Positions 25,429 to 33,935 of a stretch of DNA of 64,000 nucleotides are shown one piece after another (position 1 is the stretch's first letter; every line of letters begins with the position of its first letter). The translations under genes and the position numbers were made by a program. The stretch spans positions 775,001 through 839,000 of the forward strand of contig CP018226.1 of the NCBI GenBank assembly GCA_016865015.1, given 5' to 3'. The notes beneath the pieces were generated by a model. That model was not told where the DNA came from. It saw only the letters and a list, made by a program, of their open reading frames with translations, and searched no databases. The DNA is from Rhizobiales bacterium IMCC20636 (GTDB lineage: Bacteria > Pseudomonadota > Alphaproteobacteria > Rhizobiales > GCA-2746425).

Positions 25429-27039
25429 GCGATCCTCAAGGATCATATCCGCGCCCTTCATGGCAATCATGGCGGTTGGTGTATTGGTGTTGCCAGAGGT
25501 GATGGTCGGCATCACTGATGCATCCACTATGCGCAGATTCTTTACCCCAAAGAGACGCAATCTGCTGTCGACCACGGCCATCGGATCGCTGTCGATGCCC
25601 ATTTTTGCTGTTCCGACAGGATGAAAAATGGTGGTCCCGATATCTCCGGCAGCCTTTACCAGCGACGCCTGATCATCTCCGACAGATGGGCCGGGCAAAT
25701 ATTCTTCCGGGTGGAACCGCTGAAGGGCTGGTTGTGACATCAGCTTGCGTGTCACTCTTATAGCGTCAGACGCGACCTGCATGTCTTCGTCTGTCGACAG
25801 GTAATTTGGAGCGATCTGCGGTTTTGAATCCGGATTTTTATCCAGAATTCTCAAAGTGCCCCGGGAGGTCGGGCGCAGATTGCAGGCGCTGACCGTAATG
25901 GCCGGAAACTCATGAAGCGGGTCACCAAATTTGTCCAGTGACAATGGCTGTACATGAAACTCGATATTGGCGCGGTCTTGGTCGTTTGAACTGCGAGTGA
26001 ATATACCCAGTTGCGAGGGGGCCATTGTCAAAGGGCCACGCCTGAACAATGCATATTCGATGCCTATTGCAGCGCGTTTGAAGAGGTTGTGATAGGTCTC
26101 GTTCAGCGTCCTGGTGTTGCCGACTTTATAGATCGCGCGTTGTTGCAGATGATCCTGCAAATTGCGGCCCACGCCCTGCAATTCGTGATGCACCTTGATG
26201 CCGCACTCAGTGAGCCATTCCGATGGACCAATGCCCGACCTTTGCAGAATCTGCACCGAGCCGACGGAGCCGGATGTCAGAATGACTTCGCCTTGCGTTT
26301 TGGCGCGGAATTCCTGCCCCTCGGCCTTGTAGATGATCCCCGTAGCCTTCCCGTCCTGGAAAACAAGTTTGTCGACGCTGGCACCGGTTATTACTCTGAG
26401 ATTGGGGCGCGACACTATTGGCTTCAGGAAGCCACGTGCAGATGACCAGCGTCGACCGGTCTTCTGATTGACATGGAAATAGCCGACACCTTCATTGTCA
26501 CCAGTATTGAAATCGTGGGTTTTGGCAATGCCCATTTGCTCTGCCGCGTCGGATATGACGTCCAGAATCTCCCAGGAGACGCGGGGCGGTTCGACACGCC
26601 ATCCGCCGCCCGCTCCATGTATGTCGGAGGCACCCAGAAAATGGTCTTCCATCTTTATGAACAAGGGCAGCACATCATCCCAGCCCCACCCGACCAGACC
26701 ATTCTGACGCCATGAATTGTAGTCTTCTGCCTGACCGCGCATTGCGATCATGGCGTTGATGGCTGACGAACCGCCAAGCACCTTTCCACGCGGATATGCC
26801 AGAGAACGACCGTTCAATCCGGGTTCTTTGACGGTTTTGAACATCCAGTCGGATCTTGGATTGCCAATGGCGAACAGATATCCAACGGGAATATGGAACC
26901 AGATCCAGTCATCTTTTCCGCCAGCCTCGACGAGCAATACGCGATTTTGAGGGTTTTCAGAAAGGCGGTTTGCCATGATGCAGCCGGCCGTGCCCGCGCC
27001 GACAATGATGTAGTCAAAATCTCCATCCAGATCGGTCAT
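25423..27039 (-). CDS. GMC-family FAD-dependent oxidoreductase (choline/alcohol dehydrogenase-like)
   Basis: This 538-residue flavoenzyme has the FAD-binding motif V-G-A-G-T-A-G-C near residue 12, GMC signature 1 (G-K-V-L-G-G-S-S-A-I-N, near 85), signature 2 (T-S-G-S-V-G-S-V-Q, near 255), and the C-terminal catalytic His/Asn pair (H-P-V-G-T-A-K-M-G and N-T-N-T-P-T). Members oxidise choline, other alcohols or polyols to aldehydes using FAD. The length matches the family. No betaine aldehyde dehydrogenase or BetI is adjacent, so a choline role is not supported by context. It is convergent with the VOC gene. Confidence 0.88.
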   Translation of the reverse strand: MTDLDGDFDYIIVGAGTAGCIMANRLSENPQNRVLLVEAGGKDDWIWFHIPVGYLFAIGNPRSDWMFKTVKEPGLNGRSLAYPRGKVLGGSSAINAMIAMRGQAEDYNSWRQNGLVGWGWDDVLPLFIKMEDHFLGASDIHGAGGGWRVEPPRVSWEILDVISDAAEQMGIAKTHDFNTGDNEGVGYFHVNQKTGRRWSSARGFLKPIVSRPNLRVITGASVDKLVFQDGKATGIIYKAEGQEFRAKTQGEVILTSGSVGSVQILQRSGIGPSEWLTECGIKVHHELQGVGRNLQDHLQQRAIYKVGNTRTLNETYHNLFKRAAIGIEYALFRRGPLTMAPSQLGIFTRSSNDQDRANIEFHVQPLSLDKFGDPLHEFPAITVSACNLRPTSRGTLRILDKNPDSKPQIAPNYLSTDEDMQVASDAIRVTRKLMSQPALQRFHPEEYLPGPSVGDDQASLVKAAGDIGTTIFHPVGTAKMGIDSDPMAVVDSRLRLFGVKNLRIVDASVMPTITSGNTNTPTAMIAMKGADMILEDRL

Positions 27040-27153
27040 CGCACTGTCTTTGCTCGTTACACTTGGGCTGAAAGGGAATTTTTTGCGTGTGAGTTATCCA
27101 ACTTAGTGCCACTGCATAGTTTTGCAATTGGCATTATGTGCCGTGGTCAGACC

Positions 27154-28155
27154 TCATTGAGACATGTCCACGATAACCTTGATCAGGTCGCCGCGACTTT
27201 CAGCCAAATTGCCAAAGCTGTGTGAAAATTCATCAAGCGATATCTTGCGAGACAATAGTGCATCACTGTCAATCTGACCGGACCGCAGGGCATCCATAAC
27301 AGTCTGGAAGTCTGCATCCAAAGCATTGCGGCTTGCCAGCAATTGCATCTCGCGCTTGTGAAATTCGGAGTCTTCAAAAGCGATCTTTCCTTTTACGACA
27401 CTGATCAGGACATAGGTCCCGCCATGGGCAATCAGATTAAAACCGGCTTCTATGGCCGCTGGATTGCCGGTCGCATCAAAAACGATGTCGAAGCCATCTG
27501 CATGGGGCGTAGCCTTCATATCTTCGCCGACAAGATGCTGTTGTTCGAATCCAAAGCCATCGCGTGCCATTGCCAGGCGCTCTGTGCTGGCATCCAGCAG
27601 ATGAACATCCGCGCCGGCAATCTGGGCAAAGAGAGCTGCGCCAATACCAATCGGCCCGACGCCGACGACCAGAACCTTATCACCCTTTGATACTTTCGAC
27701 CGGCTGACCGCATGGGCGCCAACGGCCAGAAACTCGACCATGGCAGCCTGAAGTGCAGTCAACCCATCGGCGGCGATCAGGTTACTTGCGGGCACCGCGA
27801 TCTGCTTACATAATCCACCGTCACGGTGCACACCCAGAACTTCGATCGCCATGCAGCAGTTCGGCTTGCCCTTCCGGCATGCGTGGCAAGTACCACAGGA
27901 CAGATAGGGGTTTATGACAACCAGATCGCCTTTGGACCATCCAGCCGCGTCAGCCGCAACATGGCCACTCAATTCATGACCAATAACTCTCGGATAGTTA
28001 AAGAATGGCTGGTTGCCGCCATAAATGTGATAATCGGTACCGCAAATGCCAACGGCCGCGATGTTGATCAATACCCAGCCATCCGGCACATCTGATGGCG
28101 CAGGTTTCTCGACAATTTCAAACTTGTTTGGTTCCGTGCATTGTCCACATTTCAT
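27154..28155 (-). CDS. Zinc-type medium-chain alcohol dehydrogenase (sugar-acid/polyol)
   Basis: This 333-residue dehydrogenase has the catalytic zinc Cys in G-I-C-G-T-D and His-Glu in I-G-H-E-L-S-G. The four-cysteine structural zinc lobe is complete (S-C-G-T-C-H-A-C-x7-C). The NAD motif V-G-V-G-P-I-G is near residue 165. It resembles L-galactonate/sorbitol dehydrogenases of rhizobia. AGGAG lies about 11 bases before ATG 28155. It is divergent from a GntR regulator whose probable operator lies between them, so it is probably regulated by it. It could oxidise a hydroxyl of an aldonate or polyol; the substrate is unassigned. Confidence 0.85.
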   Translation of the reverse strand: MKCGQCTEPNKFEIVEKPAPSDVPDGWVLINIAAVGICGTDYHIYGGNQPFFNYPRVIGHELSGHVAADAAGWSKGDLVVINPYLSCGTCHACRKGKPNCCMAIEVLGVHRDGGLCKQIAVPASNLIAADGLTALQAAMVEFLAVGAHAVSRSKVSKGDKVLVVGVGPIGIGAALFAQIAGADVHLLDASTERLAMARDGFGFEQQHLVGEDMKATPHADGFDIVFDATGNPAAIEAGFNLIAHGGTYVLISVVKGKIAFEDSEFHKREMQLLASRNALDADFQTVMDALRSGQIDSDALLSRKISLDEFSHSFGNLAESRGDLIKVIVDMSQ

Positions 28156-28387
28156 GATACTGAATTCTCCTGTCGCGACGGCGGGTCATTAGGTGTTTGC
28201 TATTCAAACTGAACAGGCTTTTCGCCGCAATATCGGGACCCAGACCGACAGCACGCCCAAACAGCATGCGGGCAATCGCCCGGTGCTGGTGCGTCGGTCA
28301 GGTCCTTGTCAAAGCTGCAAAAGGCCTATCGTCAAGTATCAAAACCAATACGCCACCAAAACAATTCTGGTCAACGGTTTTTAATTT

Positions 28388-28397
28388 TTGTATACAA
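28388..28397. promoter_or_regulatory. GntR/FadR-type operator
   Basis: The perfect palindrome TTGTATACAA lies in the 299-bp divergent region between the alcohol dehydrogenase and GntR genes, 57 bp before the GntR start. It is the classic core seen for FCD-domain GntR regulators. The rest of 28156-28454 shows no gene. Confidence 0.6.
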
Positions 28398-28454
28398 TTG
28401 TAACCGGATTATCCACCGGGCTGCGGGCTTGCCGGATCAAGAGGGAGGGTTTTT

Positions 28455-29357
28455 ATGGCACGGTCTGATATACGCCTTCGCGTGGCGGTGAATGAACTCC
28501 TGGACTATTGTTCGACGGTGGACATTGAGCAAACGCTGCCCAGCGAAATTGAATTGGCTGAAACGCTCAACTGCAGCCGCACGATTGTGCGCTCTGCTCT
28601 GGGGCACCTGAAGGATCAGGGCATTCTCGACTGGGAGGGCCGCAAAAAGATCTTGCTCCGAAAACCCACCCAAACAGATCGCATGCCGGTCACAGAAAGC
28701 TTCAATTCTCCGCAAGAGCTTGAGAGCGAGTTTCTGGATTGGGTCTTGCGCTTCGATATTCCACCCAATACGCCCCTCAATGTCACACAATTGGCGCGCC
28801 AGTTTTCTGTAATACCACAAATGCTGCAGCAGTTTTTGGCTGAACTGAGCCGGTACGGCATTGTCGATCGGCGGCCGCGCGGTGGATGGCTGTTGCGTGG
28901 TTTCACGAAAGAGTTCGCGGTCGAGCTCTCAGATTTCCGGACCCTGCTGGAATTGAACGCCGTGCAACAGTTCATAGGCTTGCCGGACACTCATGCTGCA
29001 TGGCAGTCCCTCAACGATATTGAGGACCGCCACCATGCACTCTTGCAGCGCATTGATGTCGATTATCACGATTTCTCCAAACTGGATGAGGACCTTCACA
29101 ACCTCATAAACAGTGTTGTCGAGAACCGCTTTACCGTTGACTTTCAAAAAGTGATTTCACTGATTTTCCACTATCATTTCCAATGGAACAAATCTGACGA
29201 GCGCGCACGCAATGAAGCGGCGATCCATGAACATCTGACGATGATCAGGGCCCTCAAGTCGCGGCGTTCAGATGACGTTCGCGACGCGACCCTGCTGCAT
29301 CTGGAAACCGCAAAGCAAACCCTGCTGTCAGCGCTGCGTGCCAATCAACACGTTTAA
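28455..29357 (+). CDS. GntR-family transcriptional regulator, FCD-like
   Basis: This 300-residue regulator has a winged helix at about residues 1-70 (L-P-S-E-I-E-L-A-E then N-C-S-R-T-I-V-R-S-A-L). A second winged-helix-like stretch follows at about 85-150 (F-S-V-I-P-Q-M-L-Q-Q-F-L then R-G-G-W-L-L), which is unusual and absent from ordinary FadR-type members. The C-terminal all-helical FCD domain (about 155-300) includes metal-site-like D-x-x-x-H (D-L-H-N-L-I-N) and H-L-T-M-I-R-A-L segments. GGGAGGG 6 bases upstream supports ATG 28455. It is divergent from the alcohol dehydrogenase and convergent with the mannitol-dehydrogenase-family gene; both are likely targets. Confidence 0.85.
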   Translation: MARSDIRLRVAVNELLDYCSTVDIEQTLPSEIELAETLNCSRTIVRSALGHLKDQGILDWEGRKKILLRKPTQTDRMPVTESFNSPQELESEFLDWVLRFDIPPNTPLNVTQLARQFSVIPQMLQQFLAELSRYGIVDRRPRGGWLLRGFTKEFAVELSDFRTLLELNAVQQFIGLPDTHAAWQSLNDIEDRHHALLQRIDVDYHDFSKLDEDLHNLINSVVENRFTVDFQKVISLIFHYHFQWNKSDERARNEAAIHEHLTMIRALKSRRSDDVRDATLLHLETAKQTLLSALRANQHV

Positions 29358-29387
29358 ACCGGCAACACGTTTGAATGGTCTCGGTTA

Positions 29388-30488
29388 TTATTTTGCGATG
29401 GATTGAAGCACGGGCTTTTCTGACAGGTCTCCGCTGTCTTTTGCCCAGTTCAAAAATGCGCGGATACGGCGTTGGATCTTTTCCTGGTGGTTCTGTGCAA
29501 TATCTTCAATTCTGTGCGCAAGAAACGGGTTTGAGAACCGCTCGATCGTTGTTGTGACATAGCTCAGGGCTTCAGCCTTGCGGCCGGCTGCGTCAAACGC
29601 TGGAATCACCTCTGTTTCATACAGATCAAGCAGGTCTGATTTGACGTCCGCTTTGCCCAGAGCCTCTACAACAGTCTCACCAACGGCAGCCTTGTTCTGC
29701 AACCATCGATCTGCAAGCCAGGTGTGCCCAAGGTTCAATATGAAGAGTTTCAGCGTCTCGATATCTTCCAGCCGGCCGACACGCTGAATATCCGGGTGCT
29801 CACAGGGAAGCGTCAGGTGCGGCTGATCTTCAATGGCCCACAAAGCATAGGGTTCGGCAACGGCTCCTGCCGGTTCCAAAGGCTCTGATACAATTCGGTC
29901 GACAAGCGAATTCACCCAGATGACATTGTTTTTCAGGTAGTCGGAAAAGCCGGTGTCCTGCGATTTCGCCAGTTCCAAGACGCGGCGCTGCAAGACTTCA
30001 CCATTGTCTGCGATCAGTTCCATCGGCATGATCTGGATTGGATTGCCGTTTGTCTGGTAACGCGCCAGCAACAAACACGCCAGTTTTGCAGGAAACGACA
30101 TGTCTTGTGAAAACTGCAGATTCTCATCGGCGGGCTTGGGCTCATATCCGCGGTCACCGGTGTTGGAGATGACAAATTTCGTATGGGCGACAAATTCGGC
30201 TGAAACAGCGTCCCAATCCGTCGCTGTTGAATAACAGCGCTTGATCGATGTCACCATAACCTGCGTGTCGATTTTCGCTCCACCCTGCAATCCGCGAATG
30301 TGAACAGGATAGCCTTGCTCGGCACACAGCGCTTTCAGGCGATGTGCGCGGGATGCGTCACCGGATGATTGCACCACGGTAATGCCGCCAGTATCCTGGC
30401 CCTCGGCCATAGCATCAGATACGAACAGATCGGCATGAGCCTGCAGGAACCGGCTGGTTCCGAATTGCATAATGGATGGTTCTGACAT
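29388..30488 (-). CDS. Mannitol dehydrogenase-family oxidoreductase (tagaturonate reductase UxaB-like), short form
   Basis: This 366-residue protein has the N-terminal Rossmann start I-M-Q-F-G-T-S-R-F-L-Q-A-H, close to UxaB-type proteins, and the C-terminal helical domain with N-L-G-H-T-W-L. It is shorter than UxaB/UxuB (about 480), chiefly through a compact central region. The family reduces keto-uronates or ketoses with NAD(P)H. ATG 30488 is chosen; an upstream in-frame TTG at 30503 has no Shine-Dalgarno. It lies downstream of the kinase and HAD genes on the same strand, with its own 152-bp upstream region. The true substrate is undetermined. Confidence 0.8.
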   Translation of the reverse strand: MSEPSIMQFGTSRFLQAHADLFVSDAMAEGQDTGGITVVQSSGDASRAHRLKALCAEQGYPVHIRGLQGGAKIDTQVMVTSIKRCYSTATDWDAVSAEFVAHTKFVISNTGDRGYEPKPADENLQFSQDMSFPAKLACLLLARYQTNGNPIQIMPMELIADNGEVLQRRVLELAKSQDTGFSDYLKNNVIWVNSLVDRIVSEPLEPAGAVAEPYALWAIEDQPHLTLPCEHPDIQRVGRLEDIETLKLFILNLGHTWLADRWLQNKAAVGETVVEALGKADVKSDLLDLYETEVIPAFDAAGRKAEALSYVTTTIERFSNPFLAHRIEDIAQNHQEKIQRRIRAFLNWAKDSGDLSEKPVLQSIAK

Positions 30489-30640
30489 GTTTGACTCACA
30501 CAATTGACGACATAATGTTTGTTATTATTACGTACATAATTGAAGTGTGCAACAGGCGCTTTCAAGTGATCTGAAACTGCTTGTTGGACTGGCCTCAACA
30601 CAAATCGAAATGATATAGATTCACTGGCAAACCCGAATTG
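30489..30640 (-). promoter_or_regulatory. Upstream region of mannitol-dehydrogenase-family gene
   Basis: This AT-rich 152-bp gap has a repeated element: CGACATAAT (30508-30516) and CGTACATAAT (30531-30540), starting 23 bp apart. The second copy is part of a near-palindrome ATTACGTACATAAT. It may be an operator for a local regulator. No gene is seen. Confidence 0.35.
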
Positions 30641-31330
30641 TCAGGTGCCGGTCTCAATGCTCATTGGTTGCGATATCTGGTCTGGAAGGTCCAGCCACTG
30701 GGTCAAAACCGGCCATAATGGTTCAGTTGGTGGAAGATAGCGGGTGCCCGCAGGGATGTCATCGCTTGCGGTTTGAGGATGAAATATGACCGTCATTCCA
30801 GCGTTGATGCCAGCGGTTGAGCCAACCCTGCTGTCTTCCACGACAAGACAGTCGGACGGCGCGCATTCCAATCTGGATGCGGCCAGCAAATAGCTGTCCG
30901 GAGCGGGCTTTCCGGAGGTGACATCTGCCCGGCTGAACGTGTGCTTGAAATATTTGTCCAGGCCACTCGCCTTCAGGATGAAGGCAACTTCATCCCTTGT
31001 GGAATTGGACACAACCGCCATCGGGACATTCAGGGCAAAAAGCTTTTCAGGTAAATTGCCGACATCGGGGCGCAAACCGACCATCTGCGGACGTTTGCTG
31101 AAGTGCGAGAATTTCGCGAGACGCCATGTGGCCAGATCAATTGACGCACCCGTTTTAGCCACGAGAGATTCAAAAACTTCCTTCTCACTGACACCGAGCA
31201 GTGAATCATGGAATCCGTCCGGAAGCGTCAGGCCAAAACCGCTGATCGCCTCATCAAAGGCGAGGGCGTGCAGGGGTTCTGTATCCGCTAATGTTCCATC
31301 AAGGTCCCAGAGGACAGCGCGCGGCATCAT
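30641..31330 (-). CDS. HAD-family phosphatase (beta-phosphoglucomutase/GS1-like)
   Basis: This 229-residue HAD hydrolase has motif 1 L-W-D-L-D-G-T-L-A-D-T (residues 7-17), a four-helix C1 cap, motif 2 V-V-S-N-S-T, motif 3 Lys in G-K-P-A-P-D-S-Y and motif 4 V-V-E-D-S-R-V-G. All catalytic residues are present. The ATG overlaps the stop of the upstream kinase gene (ATGATG), so translation is coupled. Members dephosphorylate sugar phosphates such as 2-deoxyglucose-6-phosphate, sorbitol-6-phosphate or mannitol phosphate. A role in clearing a product of the neighbouring kinase is inferred. Confidence 0.88.
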   Translation of the reverse strand: MMPRAVLWDLDGTLADTEPLHALAFDEAISGFGLTLPDGFHDSLLGVSEKEVFESLVAKTGASIDLATWRLAKFSHFSKRPQMVGLRPDVGNLPEKLFALNVPMAVVSNSTRDEVAFILKASGLDKYFKHTFSRADVTSGKPAPDSYLLAASRLECAPSDCLVVEDSRVGSTAGINAGMTVIFHPQTASDDIPAGTRYLPPTEPLWPVLTQWLDLPDQISQPMSIETGT

Positions 31331-32817
31331 AGAGCGTCAATTCTGTCGTAGAATTGCTGGGAGGATTGATAGAGATCGGCATATACAGGCATCATTTTAT
31401 CGTAAAGCTCCGACCAATCAGGGATTGGTTTAAATTGTTGTCCGTAGCGAACCATGCTGCGCGTTGCGTCTTCAATATCAGACTTGTTTCCAGACGCAAC
31501 CGCCATCAGTATTGCGGCTCCCACAACACCACACTCCAATTCTTCGGGCACCTGATAGGGCACACCATACATACTGGCTTTGATGGCAAGCCAAAGTTCG
31601 GATTTTGCGCCTCCGGACGCGGCGACAATCCGGTCTGGTCGTCCGGCTCCGCCTTCAACGGCATCTATCTTCAACCGGACTGAGAAGGCAACACCTTCAA
31701 GGATAGCCCTGTGCAAATCCGGAAGGTCGTGGGTGGCTTTCAGGCCAAAAAACTGGGCGCGCGAATTGCTGTGCTTTCCAAACCGTTCGCCAGACAGGTA
31801 AGGCAGGAAGAAGAGCCCGTCGGACCCTGCTTCCGCTTGTGTGGCCAGTTCGGCGACTTCCGCATAATCCCGGCGATTGCCATGAAAGGCACGTCTGGCC
31901 CATCTGACGGCATCACCGCCGGCATCGAGCAGCGTCAGACTGCCCCAGTTTCCTTCAATGGTCGCGACGTTTGAGACTTCAGGATTGATCACCGGCGCAT
32001 TGTGGATAAAGGTTATGATCGACGAGGTGCCGGTGACATCAGACCCGAAACCGGGCTTCGAAACACCGGACCCAAGCAGTGCCATGGGATAATCTCCGGC
32101 CCCGACCAGAACCGGAATTCCCGATGGCAAGCCGATGTGCGAGGCGGTGCTGTCAGACAGTGGTCCCAGCACATCTCCCGGATTCTTGATCTCCGGAAGC
32201 AGGCGTTTTGGGATGCCGGTCAACTCGATGAGTTGCTCTGACCAGGTCTTGGTTTTGCTGTCCATCAGATAGCTCATGGACGCTTCGGTAAAGTCTTGTG
32301 CCCGTTCACCGGTGAGTTTGTAATTGATCCAGTCTTTCGGCATCAAAATGGTGCTGGCTTTGTCGATGGCCGCCGGATCATTCTCCATCAGCCAAAGCAA
32401 TTTGAAAGCCGGCCAGGCAGGTGCGGGCATGTTGGCTGTGACTGGAAGCAGATCTGTTGGTTGAGCCCTAGCAGCAAAGGCGTCAACCTGGGGCTGGGTT
32501 CTCTTGTCGTTCCAAAGAAGGGCCTCTGCCCGGGTCAGATTGCCATCATCGTCAATCAGAACAGAGCCGTGCATTTGTCCGCATGTACAGATGCAGGCAA
32601 TACGGTTTGCGGCGTTGTCCACCTTGGTCAGAACGTCCTGAACGCTGGCAATCGTGCCGTCCCACCAATCCTGGGGGCGCTGCTCGGACCAGCCGTGAAG
32701 AGGCACGATTTGCTCATGTTCCTTGTGGCAAATTGCAATGATCCTGCCGGTCAGATCCACCAATGCTGCGCGGATGCTTCCGGTGCCAACATCAATCGCA
32801 AGATAAAGATCCCGCAT
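31327..32817 (-). CDS. FGGY-family carbohydrate kinase (xylulokinase-like)
   Basis: This 496-residue kinase has A-I-D-V-G-T-G-S-I-R-A at the N-terminus, E-Q-R-P-Q-D-W-W near residue 45, C-G-Q-M-H-G-S (the xylulokinase C-G-Q-M-H-G motif) near 75, catalytic Asp in G-A-G-D-Y-P and the adenosine loop A-S-G-G-A-K-S-E-L-W. The length is normal. The Shine-Dalgarno AAAGG lies 9 bases before ATG 32817. The gene is divergent from the cupin isomerase gene, and two TTGTAGT palindromes lie between them. It heads the operon with the HAD phosphatase. D-xylulose or a related pentulose is the likeliest substrate. Confidence 0.87.
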   Translation of the reverse strand: MRDLYLAIDVGTGSIRAALVDLTGRIIAICHKEHEQIVPLHGWSEQRPQDWWDGTIASVQDVLTKVDNAANRIACICTCGQMHGSVLIDDDGNLTRAEALLWNDKRTQPQVDAFAARAQPTDLLPVTANMPAPAWPAFKLLWLMENDPAAIDKASTILMPKDWINYKLTGERAQDFTEASMSYLMDSKTKTWSEQLIELTGIPKRLLPEIKNPGDVLGPLSDSTASHIGLPSGIPVLVGAGDYPMALLGSGVSKPGFGSDVTGTSSIITFIHNAPVINPEVSNVATIEGNWGSLTLLDAGGDAVRWARRAFHGNRRDYAEVAELATQAEAGSDGLFFLPYLSGERFGKHSNSRAQFFGLKATHDLPDLHRAILEGVAFSVRLKIDAVEGGAGRPDRIVAASGGAKSELWLAIKASMYGVPYQVPEELECGVVGAAILMAVASGNKSDIEDATRSMVRYGQQFKPIPDWSELYDKMMPVYADLYQSSQQFYDRIDAL

Positions 32818-33242
32818 CGTTCAAAGCCTTTCTTCGGATATGGCAACCATCTTGTGGTCATTTACTCGGCTTGGACCCAATGGTTTTACTCCCAAAGGTT
32901 CAGTATTGTTAATATGAAGGTTGAGCATAGCACTCTCATTGAATGAACGTATATGCGCGGATTGGACACTGACCCGAATGGTTTGATGATCTGCATTCGA
33001 TGACAATATCCCGCCGCCGACCTTTGTCACATTGGTTGATGAGTTTTGCTGAATCAACCCTGATTTGTAGTTTAACTACTTTCTGTCGACGCATATGATG
33101 GTGCGTCCATGATCCATAGGCCCGACACGCCCGGATTTCGGTCGATAATGGCCAGTCTGTTGGGCTTTTTCTGGTTCAGGTTTTGATGTATTGAATGCTG
33201 CCTGAAATGATTGTAGTTCTACTACAAAAATGTGGGGGCATT
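32818..33242. promoter_or_regulatory. Divergent promoter region with two RpiR-type palindromes
   Basis: This 425-bp region has no gene. It holds a perfect palindrome TTGTAGT-TCT-ACTACAA (33211-33227), 15 bp before the cupin-isomerase start, and a second imperfect copy TTGTAGT-TTA-ACTACTT (33065-33081). The core TGTAGT-N3-ACTACA resembles the binding sites of RpiR-family regulators such as HexR. An RpiR gene lies at 35845-36705 in the same locus. Confidence 0.65.
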
Positions 33243-33863
33243 ATGTACATCGAACCAACCAGTCACACCGTCAACAGCATGACGGGAGACCTATCCAACT
33301 CGACAGGGCGATATCGAAAAAAGATATCTGATCTGAAAGGGATATATGCGGACCACGCCAAGTTCTTCGCCCTGTGTGCGCAAGATCCGGACAGGATTGT
33401 CTATGACGTTTGTGAAGTGCGCCCAAAGGCTGAATCCGGAGATTTGATTTTTGGAACGACCCACATGCTTCCCGGGAAAGTCGGCAGTGAATTCTTTGTC
33501 ACAAGGGGGCACATTCACGCATGCGCGAATCGGCCCGAAACCTATTATGGCGAAAGTGGCTTCGGGCTCATGGTGCTTGAATCTCCACGTGGCGATGTGC
33601 GGATTATGGAAGTCACACCAAAGACCATCATCTACGTTCCTCCCATGTGGATCCATCGCTCCGTCAATATCGGCGATATGCCACTGGTCATGAGTTTTTG
33701 CTATCCCGTCGACTCCGGACAGGATTATGATGTGATCGCCCGGTCCGGAGGCATGGCAGTGCGCATTGTCGAAAATGGACTTGGCTGGCAAGCCATTGAT
33801 AATACGGACTACAAGCCACGCACTGAAGAACAGATCCAAGCTATCCACGCGACGCAGGACTGA
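33243..33863 (+). CDS. Cupin-type glucose-6-phosphate isomerase family protein
   Basis: This 206-residue metal-dependent sugar-phosphate isomerase is of the cupin (archaeal/bacterial PGI) family. The cupin metal motif 1 is T-R-G-H-I-H-A-C with Glu in R-P-E-T-Y-Y-G-E, and motif 2 His is in V-P-P-M-W-I-H-R-S-V-N. G-F-G-L-M-V-L-E follows the metal loop as in the family. GGGGG 5 bases upstream fixes ATG 33243. The function would be aldose-phosphate/ketose-phosphate interconversion. It begins a plus-strand operon with a small frame, a shikimate-dehydrogenase-like gene and a lactonase-fold gene. Confidence 0.83.
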   Translation: MYIEPTSHTVNSMTGDLSNSTGRYRKKISDLKGIYADHAKFFALCAQDPDRIVYDVCEVRPKAESGDLIFGTTHMLPGKVGSEFFVTRGHIHACANRPETYYGESGFGLMVLESPRGDVRIMEVTPKTIIYVPPMWIHRSVNIGDMPLVMSFCYPVDSGQDYDVIARSGGMAVRIVENGLGWQAIDNTDYKPRTEEQIQAIHATQD

Positions 33864-33866
33864 CCC

Positions 33867-33935
33867 ATGATTCTCCTTGATATGCCGGAAGACCAAATTG
33901 TTGAGCGGGTCGCAGACATCGGAGATTTGCTATGA
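33867..33935 (+). CDS. Very short coupled frame (22 codons) between isomerase and SDH-like gene
   Basis: ATG 33867 has AGGA 7 bases upstream. The frame ends in a TGA that overlaps the ATG of the next gene (ATGA at 33932-33935), and the next gene's GGAG lies inside it. The predicted acidic peptide starts M-I-L-L-D-M-P-E-D. It is not recognised. It could be a coupling leader, a small protein, or the remnant of a deleted gene. Confidence 0.35.
   Translation: MILLDMPEDQIVERVADIGDLL

Noticed and set aside
25423-27039. Choline dehydrogenase (BetA) assignment for the GMC protein
   Set aside because: No BetB, BetI or BetC-like partner is adjacent and GMC substrates cannot be told from motifs alone.
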